This document shows, piece by piece, positions 62,518 to 63,095 of a DNA stretch of 63,095 bases (positions are counted from its first letter, which is position 1; the number at the start of each line of letters is the position of its first letter). A program made the position numbers and the translations under genes. The notes beneath the pieces were generated by a model that saw nothing but the letters and a program-made list of their open reading frames with translations, was not told where the DNA came from and did no database searches. The stretch lies in contig JAIETJ010000094.1 of the NCBI GenBank assembly GCA_019745275.1, positions 1 to 63,095 of the forward strand. The letters run 5' to 3'. Origin of the DNA: Pseudomonadaceae bacterium (lineage in GTDB: Bacteria; Pseudomonadota; Gammaproteobacteria; Pseudomonadales; Pseudomonadaceae).

Positions 62518-63095
62518 CACTCCGAAAACTTACCAAGGTGACACATGATAAATTTAAAAAATTCCATTTTCCTTATACTTTTAGTTTTGGCTGGATGCCA
62601 AACAACCCCAACTGAGCCACCAAAAACGAGAGAACAAATTAAAGCCGAAATCGATGCTGACGTTGAGGCGAAAATGATAACGGAGATGAAATTAAAAGGA
62701 AAAACCCAAGAGGAAATAAATCATATTGTAAACTATCTTCATCTTCCATATAAAAAACAACTTGAAAGCCAAGTTGCAGACTACCACACCACAGCTGGAA
62801 ACATGCTGGCCCTACTAGATCATTCATATAGCACCTGCAAGCAAACGCAAGAAAGCATGAATCTCGCTATCGAGCTAGATCGAGACCTACACAATATCAA
62901 TGGCGAGTTATCTAAAAGCCGTAAAGCCGATTTATCTACATGTGCTGTAGAGTCATCCGATGTAATCAGGGAATTCTACTATAAATCCTACTACAAAAAA
63001 ATATCCGATCCAAAAGAGTACGAAATTGTCAATGATACATATGTAAAATGGACGTCGTATATGAGAGAGATCATGGTAAATCCAACTAGTTACAT
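62512..63095 (+). mobile_element. First integron gene cassette (partial)
   Basis: Begins with TTAGGC, the cassette side of the recombined core. The sequence becomes markedly AT rich here compared with the chromosome. Its attC lies beyond the window; a 3' RYYYAAC core such as GCCTAAC is predicted there. Confidence 0.75.
62545..63095 (+). CDS. Cassette-encoded lipoprotein of unknown function (partial, C-terminus off window)
   Basis: 183 codons visible, no stop before the window edge. AAGGTG lies about 6 bases before the ATG. Lipoprotein signal MINLKNSIFLILLVLAGC (Cys18), then TTPTEPPKTREQIKAEIDAD, a basic-acidic helical region (KLKGKTQEEINHIVNYLHLPYKKQLE), three further Cys (in YSTCKQTQE, STCAVE), and Tyr/Lys rich EFYYKSYYKKI. 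Codon use is AT rich, unlike rimO or intI, as expected for a mobile cassette. No family recognised. Confidence 0.8.
   Translation, partial: MINLKNSIFLILLVLAGCQTTPTEPPKTREQIKAEIDADVEAKMITEMKLKGKTQEEINHIVNYLHLPYKKQLESQVADYHTTAGNMLALLDHSYSTCKQTQESMNLAIELDRDLHNINGELSKSRKADLSTCAVESSDVIREFYYKSYYKKISDPKEYEIVNDTYVKWTSYMREIMVNPTSY

Noticed and set aside
62545..63095. attC site inside the window
   Set aside because: No second GTTRRRY core with a matching inverted RYYYAAC was found after 62517; the cassette end lies outside.

Overview
The window reads as a chromosomal segment of a Pseudomonas species, probably an aquatic one. Gene families, moderately GC-rich codon use, GGAG-type ribosome sites and gene order all fit. 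From memory of P. aeruginosa PAO1, three blocks match in order: FabH-like/ECF sigma/anti-sigma at 9.0-11.0 kb (PA3284-PA3286), the SlyB-pdxH-dinG-OmpA-ychJ-quiP region at 33.7-50.6 kb (about PA1032-PA1053), and dinB-mprF-A-PG hydrolase-cytochrome b561-kup-rimO at 51.7-61.3 kb (PA0923-PA0916). No rRNA, CRISPR array or prophage was seen. There is one tRNA, the initiator tRNA-fMet at 53007-53083.

Layout. 0-9 kb: partial azoR with a divergent LysR regulator, a chemoreceptor, a TIR-bounded repeat, an alpha/beta hydrolase, periplasmic cyclophilin, a DUF482 acetyltransferase and an OprP/OprO-type porin. 9-18.5 kb: coupled FabH-like/ECF sigma/zinc anti-sigma operon, a large sensor kinase with a possible upstream leader ORF, arylamine N-acetyltransferase, a MerR regulator with a clear operator facing a hydrolase, and a 33-residue lipoprotein gene. 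18.5-25.6 kb: two divergent L,D-transpeptidases, small conserved proteins, a dienoyl-CoA isomerase-like enzyme facing a TetR regulator across a perfect palindrome, and a DUF3422 protein. 25.6-33.7 kb: a second TIR-bounded repeat, exported MsrB/MsrA, MgtC, an LTA-synthase-like sulfatase, CvfB, DUF1456 and nhaA with an unusual leader. 33.7-53 kb: envelope and housekeeping genes (SlyB-like, pdxH, serine hydrolase, GH50-type agarase, HDOD, dinG, tandem OmpA lipoproteins, ychJ, QuiP-like acylase, META protein, dinB). 53-61.3 kb: mprF coupled to its A-PG hydrolase, cytochrome b561, kup, rimO.

The right edge is the accessory part. Downstream of rimO sits an intact integron integrase (61376-62350, minus). 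A candidate attI with core GTTAGGC follows at 62511, and then the first cassette, which encodes an AT-rich lipoprotein of unknown function that runs off the window. The intI-cassette intergenic region carries seven RCGACA hexamers in both orientations, including a perfect palindrome ten bases before the recombination core; I consider this the most interesting unexplained signal. Other notable non-coding signals are an nhaA leader with two mutually exclusive hairpins, two MITE-like elements, and well-formed candidate operators for the LysR, MerR and TetR regulators.
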